From: a bacterium | GTDB taxonomy: Bacteria; Actinomycetota; Acidimicrobiia; Acidimicrobiales; Ilumatobacteraceae | Direction: 5' to 3' | Length of the DNA: 7,815 nucleotides | NCBI GenBank assembly: GCA_029978815.1 | Contig: JAPOIQ010000044.1 | Span: 1-7,815, forward strand | Shown here: one piece after another, positions 6,448 to 7,815 of the stretch | How the letters are laid out: every line of letters starts with the position of its first letter | Numbering within the stretch: the first letter of the stretch is position 1 | The notes under the pieces: generated by a model | The model's input: only the letters and a program-made list of their open reading frames with translations | Database searches by the model: none | Told to the model about the DNA's origin: nothing | Program-made: the position numbers and the translations under genes

Positions 6448-7461
6448 TCAGTCGAGAAGAGCGTTGCGATACGAATGCGTGCCGTCGAAACGTGACAGCA
6501 AGTAGGGGCCTGCGATCAGGGGCTCATGTCGGGGAGGGTTTGACTCATCTCGACAGGTCGGTAAACACTCAACGTAGGTATGGAATCCGGGTTCGACAAA
6601 GAACGGAATGGAATATCGGTCGACGTTGGGCGGACTCACGACGCGGTGAGGATTCGAGACGTATCGATCATTCGACCAAATCGCCATGAGATCACCAAGG
6701 TTGACGACTGCGTGTCCGTCAGGCACCGAGATATCAATCCATTCTCCAGCCCGAGTCTTCACCTGCAGCCCCCCATGACCGTCATCTGTGAGGACGGTCC
6801 CCGAGCCGTAATCGGTGTGGGAGCCGCATCCGGGTTGCCCTGGTGCTGGAGTCACTCGACTCGTTGGTGGGTAGTGCAACATCCGTAGGTGGTACATGAA
6901 TGCATCGCCGTCAGCTCGTCCTAGATCTTCAAACCATGTAGATGGAAGACCAAGGGCAACCGCAATTCCGCGGTGTGCTCTCAGGCTTGCCTCAGTTGCT
7001 TCATCGAAGTACCGCTGCCACGCAGCGCGAAACCGAGGCGAATCAGGCAGTTGATTTGGTCCGTGGAGCGGGGTGCCTGCAAGCACTTCTGGATGATCGG
7101 GCCCATGTTCGATGCCAGAGTCAATGGTCTCTTTCAGGTCACCAAGTCGAGGAACATCAAGTTGTTCATCCTCAGCCAAGGCGCCTTCTAAAGCCTCAGT
7201 CCCAATTCCGACGTACCCCCGATGGCAAGGGCTGTTCGCAATAGAGATCGCATCCTTGACCTCCTGCGGTTGCGCGAAAAACTCCCGCATTACCGTGAGA
7301 AGTTCTTCTTTTGTCTCTGCGGCGATTCCGTGACCAACTGCGAGCAAGAAACCGAGTTCTTGACAAGTTGCATCGATGATTGCGGCCTGTTCTCGGGCAG
7401 CAGAACTGGCGTGATCTTGTCCTGATGCGAACGGCGCAAGGTCGACGACGGGAAGGCTCAC
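6448..7461 (-). CDS. Isopenicillin N synthase-like Fe(II)/2-oxoglutarate oxygenase
   Basis: A 337-residue cytosolic non-haem iron oxygenase of the IPNS/2OG-Fe(II) superfamily. The N-terminal DIOX_N region starts MSLPVVDLAPF and continues through GFLLAVGHGI (37-46). The double-stranded beta-helix core carries the metal triad His215-x-Asp217 (in GSHTDYGSGTVL) and His272 (NPHRVV). Arg282-x-Ser284 (DRYSIPFF) is the usual site for the 2-oxoglutarate carboxylate. The enzyme probably oxidises a small molecule using O2 and 2-oxoglutarate. The substrate cannot be read from sequence, and no biosynthetic cluster (for example a peptide synthetase) is present, so antibiotic synthesis should not be assumed. 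The start is GTG (7459-7461), chosen because the conserved first beta-strand follows at once; no clear ribosome site precedes it. It is convergent with the zinc-ribbon gene, with one base between the stops. Confidence 0.93.
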   Translation of the reverse strand: MSLPVVDLAPFASGQDHASSAAREQAAIIDATCQELGFLLAVGHGIAAETKEELLTVMREFFAQPQEVKDAISIANSPCHRGYVGIGTEALEGALAEDEQLDVPRLGDLKETIDSGIEHGPDHPEVLAGTPLHGPNQLPDSPRFRAAWQRYFDEATEASLRAHRGIAVALGLPSTWFEDLGRADGDAFMYHLRMLHYPPTSRVTPAPGQPGCGSHTDYGSGTVLTDDGHGGLQVKTRAGEWIDISVPDGHAVVNLGDLMAIWSNDRYVSNPHRVVSPPNVDRYSIPFFVEPGFHTYVECLPTCRDESNPPRHEPLIAGPYLLSRFDGTHSYRNALLD

Positions 7462-7558
7462 CTCAGCGACTGTAGCCCGACCAAATTCGCCGCATTCAAT
7501 AACGGGTTCATCACACGATCATCAACATCGTTGTGACACCCGTCTCGCGAACTCTTCG

Positions 7559-7717
7559 ATGACAAAACCTCGTGGCATTCGTCGTCTCTCAACGTGTCAA
7601 ACATCTATCTGGTCCACGATGTTCTTCGCAGATCGTCATCAAAACGCTTGGAATCCGTTGTTAAATAACGATCTTCTCATTCGAAGAAAATTCGCGAAAA
7701 AGTGCGAGAAAAAGTGA
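7559..7717 (+). CDS. Doubtful small ORF, 52 residues
   Basis: An ATG-initiated frame of 52 codons lies in the intergenic region. Its stop overlaps the next start as TGATG, a pattern typical of translational coupling. The product would be basic (starts MTKPRGIRRL, ends FAKKCEKK). There is no recognisable Shine-Dalgarno, no known motif, and the 3' half coincides with A-rich DNA that looks more like a promoter or leader. I list it only because of the stop-start overlap; it is more likely not a gene. Confidence 0.15.
   Translation: MTKPRGIRRLSTCQTSIWSTMFFADRHQNAWNPLLNNDLLIRRKFAKKCEKK
7656..7670. promoter_or_regulatory. Operator-like palindrome upstream of the right-edge gene
   Basis: The 15-base sequence CGTTGTTAAATAACG is a near-perfect palindrome around a central A, with one G-T mismatch in the arms. 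It lies in the divergent intergenic region, about 46 nt before the ATG at 7717, and is AT-rich against its surroundings. It resembles a binding site for a dimeric repressor; no particular regulator family can be named, and chance is possible. Confidence 0.25.
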
Positions 7718-7815
7718 TGAGCGTGCTCTTGGAAGACATGAACGCACGCAAGTCACTCACCACAGCAGCAATTTCAACCGTCGCAATGTTCTCACTCTTC
7801 GGAGCAAACATCGCC
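7717..7815 (+). CDS. N-terminus of an exported protein, 3' end outside the window
   Basis: Thirty-three codons are visible before the window ends. The segment MNARKSLTTA followed by a hydrophobic run to FGANIA reads as a Sec signal peptide: basic n-region, hydrophobic core, small residues at the end. No lipobox is visible in the part shown. Two starts are possible: ATG 7717 (MSVLLED before the basic stretch, with a weak GAG 8 nt upstream) and ATG 7738, which gives the more typical n-region but has GGAAG only 2 nt upstream. I give the longer form; the signal peptide itself argues for 7738. The mature protein is not visible, so no function can be assigned. Confidence 0.65.
   Translation, partial: MSVLLEDMNARKSLTTAAISTVAMFSLFGANIA

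Noticed and set aside
6448..7461. Beta-lactam biosynthesis gene, because of the isopenicillin N synthase similarity
   Set aside because: The superfamily is broad and no ACV synthetase or other pathway gene is present; only the general oxygenase call is supported.

Overview
The window looks like a chromosomal stretch from an actinobacterium, most likely an uncultured or marine member of Acidimicrobiia. This is an inference from four things: moderately high G+C, frequent GTG starts, a dCTP deaminase of the mycobacterial type, and two secreted lipoproteins with Thr/Ser-rich linkers, one of them an L,D-transpeptidase. I see no insertion sequence, phage gene, CRISPR array or rRNA. The layout is ordinary housekeeping and cell-envelope DNA.

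Left part (1-1736): a DUF3500 protein on the + strand whose 5' end lies outside the window. It is convergent with dcd (dCTP deaminase, - strand). A tRNA-Gly(CCC) gene follows on the + strand.

Middle (1760-4512, - strand): three genes run in one direction, in transcription order gluQ (tRNA-Asp queuosine glutamylation), a lipid-anchored L,D-transpeptidase with a peptidoglycan-binding domain, and a second putative lipoprotein of unknown function. The last two have the same architecture (lipobox, Thr-rich linker, globular domain) and are 19-52 nt apart, so they probably act together at the cell wall. gluQ starts back-to-back with an HNH-endonuclease-like gene on the + strand, with only about 17 nt between the start codons.

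Right part (5046-7815): a protein of unknown function with a double zinc ribbon, an acidic linker and about eight membrane segments (+ strand). It converges, with one base between the stop codons, on an isopenicillin-N-synthase-like Fe(II) oxygenase (- strand). A 255-nt divergent intergenic region follows, holding an operator-like palindrome, an A-rich tandem repeat and a doubtful 52-codon ORF. The start of an exported protein then runs off the right edge.

I found no clearly new system. The best candidates for a second look are the zinc-ribbon membrane protein with its hairpin-bearing leader, and the transpeptidase/lipoprotein pair.
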